DNA of 64,000 bases from Anaeromyxobacter terrae (GTDB lineage: Bacteria; Myxococcota; Myxococcia; Myxococcales; Anaeromyxobacteraceae): contig NZ_JALCYY010000016.1 in the NCBI RefSeq assembly GCF_022690685.1, positions 33,115 through 97,114 on the forward strand. The letters are read 5' to 3'. Under the pieces are notes generated by a model. It saw nothing but the letters and a program-made list of their open reading frames with translations, was not told the DNA's origin and made no database searches. A program made the position numbers and the translations under genes. Shown here in pieces: positions 35,170-43,435 of this stretch (positions are counted from its first letter, which is position 1; each line of letters opens with the position of its first letter).

Positions 35170-35646
35170 CTACGGGAGGGCGGCGACGACGGACGTCTGG
35201 AACCACAGCGCGCGGGCGAGCGCCTCCTCGATCCAGGCGAGGTGGCGCTCCTCGTCCGCGTGCGCCCGCTCGACGAGCGCGCGGACGTCCTCGGGCAGGG
35301 GCAGGGCGAGCACCTTGCGGTGGACCGCGGTCGTGAGCTGCTCGTTGTTGCGCATCGCCTCGAGCACCTCCTGAGCGTTCAGGCGGCGCCGCGGCGGCGT
35401 GAGCGCCCCGATGACGACCCCCTTCACGTCCGGCTCGACCTCCGGCGGGCGGGCGCCCATCGCGAGCAGCGCCTCGTGCAGCGCGAGGGCGTGACGCTGG
35501 TGCTCCACCTTGAAGAGCGCGAGCTCGCCGCCGATCGCGCTGCCCGGCCCGCCCACCCAGGCGATGGCCGCGTCGTATGCGTGCAACGCATCGATCTCGA
35601 GCGCCAGCAGGCGCGACAGCTCCCCGCTCACCTCCGACTGCTTCAT
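35170..35646 (-). CDS. ferritin-like domain protein (DUF2383/PA2169-like), copy 1
   Basis: The 158-residue protein has the same four-helix plan as its downstream paralogue: YDAAIAWV, EHQRHALAL, RPPEVEPDVKG and DEERHLAWIEEAL align position by position. The E/D-x-x-H pairs suggest a di-metal site. ATG at 35646 has AGGAGGGA seven bases before it. The tandem arrangement suggests a local duplication. The upstream 158 bases to the divergent Nudix gene hold no clear promoter motif. Confidence 0.75.
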   Translation of the reverse strand: MKQSEVSGELSRLLALEIDALHAYDAAIAWVGGPGSAIGGELALFKVEHQRHALALHEALLAMGARPPEVEPDVKGVVIGALTPPRRRLNAQEVLEAMRNNEQLTTAVHRKVLALPLPEDVRALVERAHADEERHLAWIEEALARALWFQTSVVAALP

Positions 35647-35804
35647 CCTGGTCCCTCCTGAGTGAAAGCTGTCATCGATGGATCCAGTCCACTACCCCCC
35701 GCCGGGGAGACGACGGGGCGCTCGGACGGTCGAGATGGGGAGACAGGAGCCGTCCGGCGAACGTTCGCGCTTGCGCCCGGGCGGAGGGCGCGCAGGCTTC
35801 ACGC

Positions 35805-36479
35805 ATGCCCAGGATCGCCGCGATCGAGGTCGTCGAGGACTACACCGAGCGTGCCCGCTGCGACGAGGGGTTCCTCCGGCTGAAGCGCTACCGCGCCCGG
35901 AACCGCCGTGCCGACGGGACCACCTCGACCGTCTACCCGATCGACGTCATCGATCGCCCCACGCTGGACGCGGTGGCGGTCGTGCTCTGGGCCCGGACGC
36001 CGCGCGGGATCGAGATCCTCACGCGCCGCGGGCTCCGACCGGCCGCGTACTTCCGCCGCGGCAAGCCGGCCGCGCTCCCCGAGCCCGAGTACCTGCTCGT
36101 GGAGGAGATCGTGGCGGGCGTGCTCGAGCCGGGCGAGCGGGGGGTCGAGGCGCTGCGCCGGCGCGGCGCGGAGGAGGCGCGCGAGGAGGCGGGGATCGAG
36201 ATCGCCCCGGAGCGCCTCGAGCTGCTCGGCGGTCCCTTCTTCCCGCTGCCGGGGATCGTGTCCGAGAAGATCCACCTCCTCGCGGGCGAGGTGCCGCGGA
36301 CGGACGTGGAAGGTCTCCACGAGGCGCCGCACGAGGGAGACGGCTCGCCGCTGGAGGAGGGCGCGCTGCTCGCCTGGCGCGAGCTGCACGCGGCGATCGC
36401 GGCGTGCGAGGCCGGGGAGATCGAGGACGGGAAGACCGAGATCGCGCTGCGGCGGCTCGCGGCACGGCTCGGCGCGTAG
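35805..36479 (+). CDS. Nudix hydrolase (ADP-ribose pyrophosphatase-like)
   Basis: The 224-residue protein has the Nudix box near residue 125, GVEALRRRGAEEAREEAGIEI, which fits the G-x5-E-x7-RE-U-x-EE-x-GU pattern except that the Arg is Glu. The LLGGPFFPLPGIVSEKIHLL stretch after it resembles ADP-ribose pyrophosphatases, where the proline-rich loop and a late acidic residue (GSPLEEG) serve catalysis. It should hydrolyse a nucleoside diphosphate linked to another group; substrate not assured. ATG at 35805 was chosen over a longer open frame that has no recognisable sequence. Confidence 0.8.
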   Translation: MPRIAAIEVVEDYTERARCDEGFLRLKRYRARNRRADGTTSTVYPIDVIDRPTLDAVAVVLWARTPRGIEILTRRGLRPAAYFRRGKPAALPEPEYLLVEEIVAGVLEPGERGVEALRRRGAEEAREEAGIEIAPERLELLGGPFFPLPGIVSEKIHLLAGEVPRTDVEGLHEAPHEGDGSPLEEGALLAWRELHAAIAACEAGEIEDGKTEIALRRLAARLGA

Positions 36480-36531
36480 GCGGCCCCGTGCCGCGGACGT
36501 CGCGTTCGGCGCCGCGCCGCGAGCCGATCGT

Positions 36532-37209
36532 TCAGTCGTTCTTCGCGCCTTCCCGGATCCATTGCAGCAGCAGCTGCGCGTTCGCGTCGGAGAGGATCTT
36601 CGCGTGGCCGGTGCCCGTCGGGCGGAGGTAGAGCAGACTCTGCGCCGGGTTCGCCGTGTCGACCTTCTGCAGCGCCGCGGCGTAGGACGTCACGAGATCC
36701 GAGCTGCCCCAGGCGTCGCCGTGGCAGCCGCCGCAGTCAGACCGAAGGAACGGGTGAATCTGCTGCGAGAAGGAGACGGCCGCGGGGGTCGCCGGCGTGG
36801 TGGGGGTCGTGGGCGTCGTCGCGGCGGTAGGCCCCTTGGCCCCTTGCTGGATCCACTGGAGGACGAGCAGCGCCTCGCTGTCGGACAGCACCTTCGCGTG
36901 GCCGCTCCCGCCCGTGGGGCGCACGTAGAGCGGACTCTGCGCCGGGTTCGCGGTGTCCACCTTCCCGAGGGCCGCCTGGTACGACGTGTTCACGTCGGGA
37001 GACCCCCAGTCGTTGCCGTGGCAGGCGCCGCACTTCCCCTGGAGCAGCGGGTGGAGCTCCTGCTCGAACGACACCTGCGCGGTCGGCGTGGGGGTCGCCG
37101 GGGTGTTGGTGTTCTCGTCGTTCGCGACCTCGCGCGCGTCGCCACACGCCGCGCCGACCGCGAGCCCTGCCACCGCCAAGATCCACGTCCCGCTCCATCC
37201 CGTGCGCAT
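36532..37209 (-). CDS. lipoprotein with two tandem mono-haem cytochrome c domains
   Basis: The 225-residue protein starts with a signal peptide ending AVGAAC, a probable lipid-attached cysteine. After a Thr/Pro linker come two homologous domains of about 75 residues, each with a haem-binding motif (CGACHG near residue 62, CGGCHG near residue 158) followed by NTSYQAALGKVDTANPAQS or a close copy, and GHAKVLSD or GHAKILSD. The second copy is separated by a TPTTPTTP linker. It probably carries electrons in the periplasm or on the outer membrane. It lies downstream of the decaheme gene on the same strand, but a strong terminator stands between them. ATG at 37209 has GGAGG before it. Confidence 0.85.
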   Translation of the reverse strand: MRTGWSGTWILAVAGLAVGAACGDAREVANDENTNTPATPTPTAQVSFEQELHPLLQGKCGACHGNDWGSPDVNTSYQAALGKVDTANPAQSPLYVRPTGGSGHAKVLSDSEALLVLQWIQQGAKGPTAATTPTTPTTPATPAAVSFSQQIHPFLRSDCGGCHGDAWGSSDLVTSYAAALQKVDTANPAQSLLYLRPTGTGHAKILSDANAQLLLQWIREGAKND

Positions 37210-37281
37210 CCGGACCTCCGAGACGGAACGCTCGTGACGGTCCGCTCGGGGCGCCATCCCCGGACGGGCAGCCGCACGCCG

Positions 37282-37319
37282 AAAACGAGAAGGCCCGGCC
37301 GGAACGTGCCGGCCGGGCC
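37282..37319 (-). terminator. intrinsic terminator of the decaheme gene
   Basis: Read on the minus strand, GGCCCGGCCGG pairs perfectly with CCGGCCGGGCC over 11 bases (37309-37319 with 37292-37302, six-base loop), followed by TTCTCGTTTT. It ends transcription about 35 bases after the decaheme stop codon. Confidence 0.85.
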
Positions 37320-37352
37320 CTCGCGGACCCCCGCAGCGCGGGGGCTCCTGTC

Positions 37353-39668
37353 TCACGGCTGGATGTTGTGGAACTTCACGATGTCGATCGGTGCGCCCTT
37401 GCCGTGGCAGCCGACGCACGTCGTGCCCGTGGTCGCCTCGCCGCCCGTGTGCGCGCAAGGCTCGCTGTTGACGGTCGCGAGCGAGCTGCACGCGGGCAAC
37501 CCGGCCGTCGCCGTGAACTTCGCGTTGTCGTGGCAAGCGGTGCACACCGCGATGACCGCCGGGGTCGTGGTGTCGTCGGTCTGGTCCGCCACGACGTTCG
37601 ACAGGTACGTCGTGTCGAGCGGCACCACGCTGCCCGCCGGCGGGACCTGGTAGGTCTCGCCCGTGTGGCAGATGGCGCAGTTCTGCACCTTGTCGAGCTG
37701 CGGCACCTCGGCGCCCGCATCGAACGTGACCGGAGTGCTGCCGAAGCCGCAGATCGTCAGGTCGTTCCCGCGGATGGACCCTCCGTGGATCTCGTGGATC
37801 ATCCGCTTGAAGTCGATGGACTGCTCGGTCGTGCTGGCGGCGCACGCAGGGTTCGTCGCCGTCGCCGTCCGCCGGCCCTTGTCGGTCGCCCGCGGGTTGT
37901 GACAGACCGTGCAGACCTGGATGACGTCGTTCCGGTTCGCGCCGTGCGCCGACAGGTACCCGTGGCACGCGTCGCACTTCGCGATGTCCACCACCTGGCG
38001 CCGCGCCGTCGCCTGGCCACCGCCGATCGCATAGTCCTGGATCGCGTTCTTGATCGGGATCTCCTCCCCGTTCTCGACGGCGCGTCCGTCGATGAGCACG
38101 GAGTAGGTCGTGACGCCGTCCGGGATCGCGGTGGGCGAGGTCACCTGGTAGACGTTCGTCTGGCCCGACACCGGCGTGACGTTGCTCGCCGCGGGGATCG
38201 CGCCGCTCGAGACGATGGCGATGTTCACCGGCTGTCCCGGGGAGGTCGCGCCGCTGCCCACGTTGGTGTAGTCCGCCTTCGCCGGCTCCAGCCAGCCGAT
38301 CTTCGCGTTGAGCGCGCTGAGCGTCTGCTTGTAGGCGGCGTCGGTGGTGATGTCGACCGGCTGCCCGTTCCTCGTCACCCGCACCTGCACCACCGGCTTG
38401 CGGTCGGCGCCGGCGGTCACGTTGACGAGCTCGTACTTGTACGCCTCGGCCTTCTTGGCGAGCGTCACGTGCACGGTCGCGACGCCGATGCTCGGCGCAT
38501 CCGCCGTGTGGCACGTCGTGCACGCGGTCGTGCCGACCTGCGCGTGGTTGCAGGCCGCCGTGTCGACGGTCCCCAGCGCGCAAGCGGCCGCGCCCGAGCC
38601 GTCGAACTTGACGTTGTCGTGGCAGGAGGTGCACGCCGCGAGGTTCGCGTTGGTCTTGTAGCGGTCGGCGTCCGTGCCCTTGTGGCACACCGTGCAGTCG
38701 CGCACGTCGTGCATCCACGAAGTGTCGAACTCCGCCACCGTCTGGCGGAAGCCGACGATCGTGTAGGGCTGGCCGGTGGCGCCCTGCGCCGAGGGCAGGT
38801 CCCCGCCCATGTGGATCTTGTGGATCATGATCTTGAAGTCGACGACGTTGCCCGTCTCCGGGTCCGTCGTCTGCGGCGAGTGGCAGGTCTGGCAGACGGT
38901 CGCCCCGAGCCGCTCGTCGTGCGCCGCGATCGCGGGCCCGTGGCAGGTGTTGCACGCGGCGTTGCTGACGATCTCCGGCCGCTGCGCGGTCCCGCCCGCC
39001 GGGACGAAGTTCCGGGTCGAGGTCGCGGACGACGTGCCCGGCTCACCCGCGGCGGTGTGGCGGGTGAGCCAGATCCCGGCGGTGTGCGTCTTCGTCCGGT
39101 CCACCTGCGCGCCGGCGGGGATGGCCGCGAGCGTGTAGCGGTACACGCCGTCGCCCTGGTGCGTGAGGCGCTGGTCGAGCGTCGCGTCGGTGGGGCCCGC
39201 ATCGAAGGTGGCCTGCGTCGCGTTCGCCTGCTTGGGTTGCTGCTCGGTGCCGCCGGGAGGCGTGAACGGCTGGCCGGTGGCCTGGGTCGTGTAATAGGAC
39301 GTGAACTCGGCCGTGGTCGAGTCGAGCTTCGAGAGGGTGACGCGGATCGGGCTCACCCACGGGAACGTCGTGGACGCGGGGGCGCCCGACGGGACGACGC
39401 CGTTCTTCACCTCCTGGGCGAGATCCGTCACCGCCGTGTCGTCGGAGGTCACGCGGAACGTGAGCACGGGCGGGCCGCTCTCCGGGAGCTCGACGCTCTG
39501 GATCTCGACCTTCAGCGCGCCGTTCTGGATCGAGGAGGTGTCGCCCGTCGTGCCGCCGCCTCCGCCTCCGCCGCCTTTGTTCTTGTTGCTGCTTCCGCAA
39601 CCCACCGCCGCGACCATCGCCACCGCTGCGGCGAGGCTGCACGCCGCGCCTCGGATACGCCACGTCAT
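37353..39668 (-). CDS. OmcA/MtrC-family decaheme c-type cytochrome lipoprotein
   Basis: The 771-residue protein has a lipoprotein signal (hydrophobic stretch, then AAVGC), a glycine run, and ten CxxCH haem motifs: CNTCH, CQTCH, CTVCH, CTSCH and CTTCH in one group, then CDACH, CTVCH, CAICH, CTACH and CVGCH in a second. Two pentahaem modules separated by beta-sheet-rich parts (VEIQSVELPESGPPVLTFRV near the start and VQVRVTRNGQPV in the middle) are the plan of OmcA/MtrC outer-membrane cytochromes, which pass electrons to metals or other extracellular acceptors. ATG at 39668 has GGAGG nine bases before it. No MtrA/MtrB partner genes are in the window. Confidence 0.93.
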   Translation of the reverse strand: MTWRIRGAACSLAAAVAMVAAVGCGSSNKNKGGGGGGGGTTGDTSSIQNGALKVEIQSVELPESGPPVLTFRVTSDDTAVTDLAQEVKNGVVPSGAPASTTFPWVSPIRVTLSKLDSTTAEFTSYYTTQATGQPFTPPGGTEQQPKQANATQATFDAGPTDATLDQRLTHQGDGVYRYTLAAIPAGAQVDRTKTHTAGIWLTRHTAAGEPGTSSATSTRNFVPAGGTAQRPEIVSNAACNTCHGPAIAAHDERLGATVCQTCHSPQTTDPETGNVVDFKIMIHKIHMGGDLPSAQGATGQPYTIVGFRQTVAEFDTSWMHDVRDCTVCHKGTDADRYKTNANLAACTSCHDNVKFDGSGAAACALGTVDTAACNHAQVGTTACTTCHTADAPSIGVATVHVTLAKKAEAYKYELVNVTAGADRKPVVQVRVTRNGQPVDITTDAAYKQTLSALNAKIGWLEPAKADYTNVGSGATSPGQPVNIAIVSSGAIPAASNVTPVSGQTNVYQVTSPTAIPDGVTTYSVLIDGRAVENGEEIPIKNAIQDYAIGGGQATARRQVVDIAKCDACHGYLSAHGANRNDVIQVCTVCHNPRATDKGRRTATATNPACAASTTEQSIDFKRMIHEIHGGSIRGNDLTICGFGSTPVTFDAGAEVPQLDKVQNCAICHTGETYQVPPAGSVVPLDTTYLSNVVADQTDDTTTPAVIAVCTACHDNAKFTATAGLPACSSLATVNSEPCAHTGGEATTGTTCVGCHGKGAPIDIVKFHNIQP

Positions 39669-40032
39669 CGCCCATCCTCCTTCGTGCACCGTGGGTCACG
39701 TGATGCGGAGAGAAGCACTGGAGTGCCGCATGCGCGACGTGCCCCGCGGGCGAAAGTTGCCCCGCGTTCACGCCACGGTGCACCCACTTCGGGAGAGAAG
39801 GCAGACCCCGCTGCGGGGCGAGACGCATGCGGAGCTATTCGCCGGGCCGCGCTTCGGGCGGGCGAACGGGGCGCGATGTCGCGCGCCAGGCACACGCCAC
39901 GTGAATCTAGACGCAGAACGTGCGCGCGCAAGGCGGCTGGAGGCGCCTGTCCGGCCTGCGGCCCGGCGAGCGCCGCGCCCCCTAGCGCGTGCGCGATTGC
40001 GCTGGACGCGACGAACCGTGAATATCCGTTCC
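39669..40032. other. 364-base divergent intergenic region
   Basis: It separates the decaheme gene (-) from the lyase gene (+). It contains the eight-base palindrome TCACGTGA (39696-39703), 28 bases from the cytochrome start, and a CCCCG/CGGGG hairpin near 39810. No firm promoter pair was identified for either gene. Confidence 0.45.
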
Positions 40033-41478
40033 ATGCCGACGACCCGATCCCCGCGCCGCGCCGCGGCGCGCCGCGCGCCGCGAGCGAGCGCGCGCACGCG
40101 CATCGAGAAGGACACCCTGGGCGAGGTGCCGGTGCCCGCCGACGCGCTCTACGGCGCGCAGACCGCGCGCGCCGTGCAGAACTTCCCCATCTCCGGGCTC
40201 CGGCCCCACCCCGCCTTCGTGGACGCGACGGTGCGCGTGAAGCTCGCCGCCGCGCGCGTGAACGCGAGGCTCGGCCTCCTCCCGCGCGCGAAGGCCCGCG
40301 CCATCGAGGCCGCCGCGCGCGAGGTGCTCGCGGGCCAGCACCGCGCCGAGTTCGTGGTGGACGTGTACCAGGCGGGCGCGGGCACCTCGCACCACATGAA
40401 CGTGAACGAGGTGCTGGCGAACCGCGCCACCGAGCTCCTCGGCGGCCGCCGCGGCGCGCCGCTCGTCTCCCCCAACGACGACGTCAACATGGCGCAGTCG
40501 ACGAACGACGTCGTGCCGACCGCGATCCGGCTCGCCGCGCTCGACCTCGCCCCGGCGGTGATCGAGGCGCTCGCCGGCCTGGCCGGCACCTTCGAGGCGA
40601 AGGCGCGCGCGTGGGACGGCGTCGTGAAGTCTGGCAGGACGCACCTCATGGACGCGACGCCCATCCGCCTGGGCCAGGAGGTCTCGGGCTGGGCGGCCGC
40701 GCTCCGCGCCGCCGCCGGACGGATCCGCGACGCGCTGCCGGAGCTGTCGGTCCTCGGCCTCGGCGGGACGGCCGTCGGCACGGGGGTCAACGCCCATCCG
40801 CGCTACGCGAGGCTCGTGGTCGCCGAGCTCGAGCGGCTGACCGGGATCCCGCTCACGCCCGCGCCGAACCTCTTCTACGCGATGCAGTCCCTCGCCCCGG
40901 CCGTGGCGCTGTCCGGCGCCCTCCGGGCCGCCGCGCTCGAGCTCCTCCGCATCGGCGGCGACGTCCGGCTCCTCGGCAGCGGCCCGAACACCGGGCTCGG
41001 TGAGCTCCGGCTCCCGCCGGTCCAGCCGGGGTCCTCGATCATGCCCGGCAAGGTGAACCCGTCGATGGCCGAGATGCTCGCGATGGTCTCGTACCAGGTC
41101 GTCGCGATGGACTCGGGGATCGCCTGGGCGGCGAGCGGCGGCCAGCTCGAGCTGAACGTCATGATGCCGCTCGTGGCCGCCGATCTCTGCCACGCGCTCC
41201 AGATCCTGGCGAACGCCGTGCGCGCGTTCGACGAGCGCTGCGCGCGGGGCCTCGAGGCGGACGAGGCCCGCTGCCGCCACTACGCCGAGCGGACGGTGAG
41301 CCTCGCGACGGCGCTCGCGCCGCGGATCGGCTACGCCGCCGCGGCCGAGATCGTGAAGGAGTCGGTGAGGACCGGCCGGTCGATCGTCGAGGTCGCAGTG
41401 GAGCGCGGCGGCCTCCCGGAGAGGCAGGTGCGGCGGATCCTCGACGCAGCCAGGCTCACGCGGCCGGGGAGGGCCTGA
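40033..41478 (+). CDS. fumarase/aspartase superfamily lyase, probably class II fumarate hydratase
   Basis: The 481-residue protein has a basic N-terminal extension of about 20 residues, then RIEKDTLGEVPVPADALYGAQTARAVQNFP, MNVNEVLANRA, QSTNDVVPTAIRLA, RTHLMDATPIRLGQE, GGTAVGTGVNAHP and the superfamily signature GSSIMPGKVNPS. The opening part and GTAVGTG loop are fumarase-like, while QLELNVMMP and QSTND also fit aspartate ammonia-lyase, so the substrate (fumarate hydration or aspartate deamination) is not settled. ATG at 40033 has no good ribosome site. The next gene starts 24 bases later. Confidence 0.82.
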   Translation: MPTTRSPRRAAARRAPRASARTRIEKDTLGEVPVPADALYGAQTARAVQNFPISGLRPHPAFVDATVRVKLAAARVNARLGLLPRAKARAIEAAAREVLAGQHRAEFVVDVYQAGAGTSHHMNVNEVLANRATELLGGRRGAPLVSPNDDVNMAQSTNDVVPTAIRLAALDLAPAVIEALAGLAGTFEAKARAWDGVVKSGRTHLMDATPIRLGQEVSGWAAALRAAAGRIRDALPELSVLGLGGTAVGTGVNAHPRYARLVVAELERLTGIPLTPAPNLFYAMQSLAPAVALSGALRAAALELLRIGGDVRLLGSGPNTGLGELRLPPVQPGSSIMPGKVNPSMAEMLAMVSYQVVAMDSGIAWAASGGQLELNVMMPLVAADLCHALQILANAVRAFDERCARGLEADEARCRHYAERTVSLATALAPRIGYAAAAEIVKESVRTGRSIVEVAVERGGLPERQVRRILDAARLTRPGRA

Positions 41479-41502
41479 CCCGATCCGGGGTATCATCGCG
41501 CC

Positions 41503-42756
41503 GTGCCAAGGCTCGGCGAGATCCTCGTGCAGGACGGTGCGTGCGATCCCGACGCGATCCGGGGCGCGCTCGAGAACCAGGTCATCTTCGGCGGCCGGCT
41601 CGGCACGAACCTCCTCGAGATGGGCGCGGTGACGGAGGAGGCGCTCGCGGCCGCCCTCGGCAGGCGCCACCGGCTGCCGGCGCTCTCGGGCGAGCTCCCG
41701 CTCGACCCGAAGGCGCTGGCGCTCCTGCGCCCCGAGGTCGCCGACCGGCACGACGTGGTGCCGTACCTCGTCGCCGATCGCCGGCTCGCGATCCTCGCCT
41801 GCGATCCCTCCGATCTCGCGATGCTCGACGAGGTCGCCTTCGCGACGGGCAAGCAGGTCCACCCCATCGTCGCGCCCGAGGCGCGGATCTGGACGCTCCT
41901 CAGGGAGGGCTACGGCATCGAGCGGCAGCTCCGCGGTATCGAGGTCGAGTTCGGATCGCTCCGGCGCCGCCTGACCGCCCCCGCGCCGCCTCCTCCCGCC
42001 GGGACGCCCGCCCCGGGGGCGCCCGAGGATCTCCTCGGAGAGGGCGAGTTCGACGCGCTCTACGCGAAGACCGGCGCGTTCGCGCTCGCGCCCCCCGGCC
42101 CCGCCGCCCCGGACGACGAGATCATCGAGCTCACGGACCTCATCCTGCCGGGCGACGAAGCGACGCCGCCGCTCGCCGCCGAGGTGCTCGCGTCGCTCGC
42201 GCGGGCGCCGGGCCATGCGCCGCCGGCCCGCTTCGTCGCGCCCGCGGCGCCGCGGGCGGAGCCCGAGCCCTCGCCGCTCGGCTTCGACGAGGCGCTCCGC
42301 GCCCTCGAGGGCGTCACGGAGCGCGGCGCGATCGCCCGGTCGGTGCTGCGCCACGCGCGCTCCCGCTTCCGGCGGGCCGTGCTCCTCACCGTGAACCGCG
42401 GGGAGGCGCGAGGCTGGGCCGGGCTGGGGGAGGGGGTCGACGCGGAGCAGGTCGGCCGCCTCCGCCTCGCGCTCGGCGCGCCCGGCGTCGTCGACACGGT
42501 GGTCCGCACCCAGGCGCACTTCCTCGGGCCGCTCCCGAAGACCGAGGCGAACATCCGGCTCCTCAAGCGGCTCGGCGGCGGCGTGCCCGGGAACGCGTTC
42601 CTCGTGCCGATCCTGGCCCTCGGCAGGGTGGTGAACGTCTTCTACGCGGACAACGGCCGCGGCGGGGTCGTGGACGCGGGCGGGGTAGGGGAGCTGCTCA
42701 TCCTCGCCACGCGGATCGCGAAGAGCTACGAGACGCTCGTCGCCCGCGTGCGGTAG
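41503..42756 (+). CDS. MshEN-domain (GspE N-terminal-like) protein
   Basis: The 417-residue protein has an N-terminal MshEN-type domain (residues 1-145): LGEILVQDGACDPDAIRGALENQ, RLGTNLLEMGAVTEEALAAAL and the RHDVVPYLV strand, as in the first domain of type II secretion and pilus ATPases, which in MshE binds c-di-GMP. A Pro/Ala-rich linker covers about 150-255. The C-terminal 150 residues form an unassigned alpha/beta domain, perhaps GAF-like. There is no ATPase domain. It may be a c-di-GMP or phosphotransfer-linked regulator; this is inference. The start is GTG at 41503. Confidence 0.75.
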   Translation: MPRLGEILVQDGACDPDAIRGALENQVIFGGRLGTNLLEMGAVTEEALAAALGRRHRLPALSGELPLDPKALALLRPEVADRHDVVPYLVADRRLAILACDPSDLAMLDEVAFATGKQVHPIVAPEARIWTLLREGYGIERQLRGIEVEFGSLRRRLTAPAPPPPAGTPAPGAPEDLLGEGEFDALYAKTGAFALAPPGPAAPDDEIIELTDLILPGDEATPPLAAEVLASLARAPGHAPPARFVAPAAPRAEPEPSPLGFDEALRALEGVTERGAIARSVLRHARSRFRRAVLLTVNRGEARGWAGLGEGVDAEQVGRLRLALGAPGVVDTVVRTQAHFLGPLPKTEANIRLLKRLGGGVPGNAFLVPILALGRVVNVFYADNGRGGVVDAGGVGELLILATRIAKSYETLVARVR

Positions 42757-42791
42757 AACGGGCGTCCCGGCTCCTCGCCGGACCCGGACCC

Positions 42792-43337
42792 ATGGCCGCG
42801 ACCCTCCACTATTTCATGCTCCCCGACGACGAGCGGGCGCTCTTCCGCCACCTCGAGCGTCGCGAGATCACCGTCTACCCCGAGCTCGTGCCGCCCGGCT
42901 ACACGGCGCCGCGCGTCGCGCCCGACCTCGTCGCGCAGCTCGACCAGTCCGCCTACTACCTCGCCCTGGAGCGGCTCGGGCCCGTGATCGTCCACCCGGT
43001 GAAGCGCGGGCGCGACAGGGGCATGCTCGAGATCGAGGAGATCCCCTCGCCCGTGATCCACTACGAGCGCTCGCTGCCCAACGCGGAGGGGGAGCTCGTC
43101 GCCGGCCGGCTGTGGGCGGAGCTCGACGTGACCGACGACGCGAACACCCGGCTCGGCAAGCCGCTCGCGCTGAAGTCGCTCTTCCAGGAGGTCCACGACC
43201 TGTTCCGCAAGAACTGGCGAAGGAGCGACCCGAAGGGCTTCTGGGTCGGTCCGCACGCCGGCGCGGCCTGGAAGCGGGGCGAGGTGAAGCTGCGCGAGGC
43301 CGGCCACAAGGGCAAGCTGGTGGGGGTCTGGCGGTGA
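42792..43337 (+). CDS. uncharacterised protein, 181 residues
   Basis: The protein starts MAATLHYFMLPDDERALFRHLE and has no signal peptide, membrane segment or family motif that I recognise. It looks soluble, with a charged C-terminal region (KKNWRR-, KRGEVKLREAGHKGK). The frame is open far upstream, through the whole preceding gene, but ATG at 42792 gives a sensible start 35 bases after it. The following small gene may start within its stop codon. Function unknown. Confidence 0.65.
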   Translation: MAATLHYFMLPDDERALFRHLERREITVYPELVPPGYTAPRVAPDLVAQLDQSAYYLALERLGPVIVHPVKRGRDRGMLEIEEIPSPVIHYERSLPNAEGELVAGRLWAELDVTDDANTRLGKPLALKSLFQEVHDLFRKNWRRSDPKGFWVGPHAGAAWKRGEVKLREAGHKGKLVGVWR

Positions 43338-43370
43338 GCGCGCGCCGACGGACGGGGCCGATCTCGGCGG

Positions 43371-43399
43371 TTGACGCGCGCGGCCCGGGCCGGTACACG
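43371..43399 (+). promoter_or_regulatory. candidate sigma-70 promoter, distal
   Basis: TTGACG (43371) and TACACG (43394) are 17 bases apart. Transcription would begin about 43406, right at the GTG start of the small exported protein, which would make a leaderless mRNA. Confidence 0.45.
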
Positions 43400-43405
43400 T
43401 GCCGC

Positions 43406-43435
43406 TTGACTGTGCCCCTTCCGCCTCGCTATAAG
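43406..43435 (+). promoter_or_regulatory. candidate sigma-70 promoter, proximal
   Basis: TTGACT (43406) and TATAAG (43430) are 18 bases apart, close to consensus. The -35 begins right after the previous -10. It lies inside the start of the small gene, so its transcript would begin after that start codon and could serve the two tRNA genes. A chance match within codons for a signal peptide is possible. Confidence 0.4.

Noticed and set aside
39696..39703. TCACGTGA palindrome upstream of the decaheme gene
   Set aside because: Eight bases are too few to claim an operator, and it lies only 28 bases from the start codon without a visible promoter.
37368..41003. Plus-strand open frame of about 1210 codons opposite the decaheme gene and over the lyase gene
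   Set aside because: Antisense to ten haem motifs and a signal peptide on the minus strand; no family features of its own.
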